DNA from: Geobacteraceae bacterium
Lineage (GTDB): Bacteria > Desulfobacterota > Desulfuromonadia > Desulfuromonadales > Geopsychrobacteraceae
Assembly: GCA_027064785.1 (NCBI GenBank)
Contig: JAMOPE010000398.1
Coordinates: 1-6,935, forward strand
Length of the DNA stretch: 6,935 nt
Direction: 5' to 3'
Positions 6,085 to 6,935 of this stretch are shown piece by piece. How positions within the stretch are numbered: the stretch's first letter is position 1; each line of letters opens with the position of its first letter. Below the pieces are notes generated by a model that was not told the DNA's origin, ran no database searches, and saw only the letters and a list, made by a program, of their open reading frames with translations. A program made the position numbers and the translations under genes.

Positions 6085-6935
6085 TCCCCATTTCCCTCTT
6101 CCAGCAGCTCCCGCATCTCCTGAATCAATTCCAGGCCGGAAAGGGTCATGTTGTAGCCGTTGTCAATGATCTTCCTTGCTGGAACGAGCCAGGCGCGGCC
6201 TTCTTCGGTTTCACGCTTGGGCCACATGCGGAGAAGGTCTGGGAAATCATTTCTGTACTGCGGCCCGAACTTGCGCGCCTTCTTGAGCGAGGAACCATCG
6301 CCTTCCACATTGAAGAACCAGACATTTTCCATTGGTCGGCCGGTATTCCTGAAGACGAAAAAACAGGTGGAATTAGGGGTGTAGGGTTCGAACATTCCCT
6401 TGGGCAGCATGACCACGGCCTGGAGATCGAATTCCTTGAGCAGGCGTTCTTTTACCGTTATGTGGCTGTTGGTGTCGCCAAAGAGAATACCGTTGGGAAA
6501 GATGATTCCGGCAGTGCCGCCCTGACGAAGGCTCCGCAGGGCATGGGCAAGAAAGAGTACATATTTATCGCCCTTTTCAATTCGGAGCGACCGCTTGGCA
6601 TCGCCGCGCGAACCGGAAAACGGCGGATTTTCAAGGATATAGTCGAACTGTACCTCGTCCCACTTGTCCTCACTGCCGCAGATGGAATCCCGCTGGACGA
6701 TGGGCGACTGGTCGAATCCATGAAGCACGGCATTCATGGCGGCCATGCGCAAAATATCCTGGTCGCCGTCAAAGCCGTGAAAGGTTCCTTTTTGCAGAAA
6801 ATCCCACTGGGAGCGGGTGAGCTGGTCGCCGATGCCGATCTTGCGGGTAAGACCATCCGGACCGGTCTTTTCAAAAATAAACTCAGGGCTGGTGTTGGCC
6901 AGCAGGATGTGCCTCATAGGCGGCAATGAGGAAGC
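6081..6935 (-). CDS. hsdM: Type I restriction-modification DNA methyltransferase subunit HsdM, C-terminal part (5' end outside window, probable frameshift)
   Basis: HsdM is the N6-adenine methyltransferase subunit of type I restriction-modification complexes; it transfers a methyl group from S-adenosylmethionine to the target chosen by HsdS. The catalytic motif IV NPPF is encoded at 6618-6629, within DYILENPPFSG. It is preceded by the conserved helix ILRMAAMNAVLHG and followed by GTAGIIFPNGILFG and AVVMLPKGMFEPYT, all typical of HsdM. About 280 residues are visible; full-length HsdM is usually around 500, so the N-terminal helical domain and the SAM-binding DPACGTG motif lie upstream of the window. 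At 6933-6913 another frame encodes FLIAAYE, the expected continuation of motif I, and the downstream frame resumes with HILLANT. One extra base near 6912 therefore separates them. A TTG at 6926 would open the downstream frame but is unlikely to be a true start. The stop overlaps the hsdS start by four bases (ATGA). Family assignment is firm; intactness is doubtful. Confidence 0.9.
   Translation of the reverse strand, partial: ASSLPPMRHILLANTSPEFIFEKTGPDGLTRKIGIGDQLTRSQWDFLQKGTFHGFDGDQDILRMAAMNAVLHGFDQSPIVQRDSICGSEDKWDEVQFDYILENPPFSGSRGDAKRSLRIEKGDKYVLFLAHALRSLRQGGTAGIIFPNGILFGDTNSHITVKERLLKEFDLQAVVMLPKGMFEPYTPNSTCFFVFRNTGRPMENVWFFNVEGDGSSLKKARKFGPQYRNDFPDLLRMWPKRETEEGRAWLVPARKIIDNGYNMTLSGLELIQEMRELLEEGNGE

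Noticed and set aside
6462..6929. 155-residue open frame on the + strand
   Set aside because: It lies entirely opposite hsdM, whose conserved motifs explain the region; no known domain or suitable ribosome binding site.
1..6935. CRISPR array, tRNA, rRNA or rho-independent terminator
   Set aside because: I saw no regularly spaced repeats, no tRNA or rRNA-like sequence, and no GC-rich hairpin followed by a T run; coding density leaves almost no room.

Overview
The window is bacterial. Every supported gene lies on the minus strand and reads from the right edge (position 6935) to the left edge. Genes are packed without real intergenic space: junctions are 4, 14 and about 38 bases of overlap, or a 2-base gap. 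This points to one polycistronic, translationally coupled operon whose promoter lies beyond position 6935. The taxon cannot be fixed from sequence alone. The mixed base composition, a type I restriction-modification locus and an IS3-like terminus would suit a Gram-negative environmental or anaerobic bacterium, but this is a weak guess.

Right part (about 4894-6935): the C-terminal part of a type I DNA methyltransferase subunit (HsdM), then a full-length two-domain specificity subunit (HsdS). The HsdM reading frame appears broken by one extra base near 6912. No HsdR (restriction/translocase) gene is in the window.

Middle part (about 425-4891): three AT-rich genes that look like one defence module. 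First is a 591-residue protein with an N-terminal SIR2-like NAD-binding domain and an unassigned C-terminal half. Next is a 206-residue protein I do not recognise. Last is a 695-residue SMC/RecF-like ABC ATPase with complete nucleotide-binding motifs and coiled-coil arms. The order (effector-like protein, small middle protein, ABC ATPase) resembles the ABC three-component (ABC-3C) conflict systems. By inference, the ATPase and middle protein would sense invading or damaged DNA, and the SIR2 protein would act on NAD+ or a related nucleotide. In the SIR2 domain the position of the usual catalytic histidine is occupied by asparagine.

Left part (1-about 462): the N-terminal, STAS-like part of a protein I relate to the STAS plus histidine-kinase-type ATPase family. 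It is cut off at a point where the sequence changes into what looks like an insertion-sequence end (1-99, terminal CA in + orientation), so the gene is probably inactivated. Its G+C is closer to hsdM than to the three-gene cassette, consistent with the cassette being a separately acquired block.
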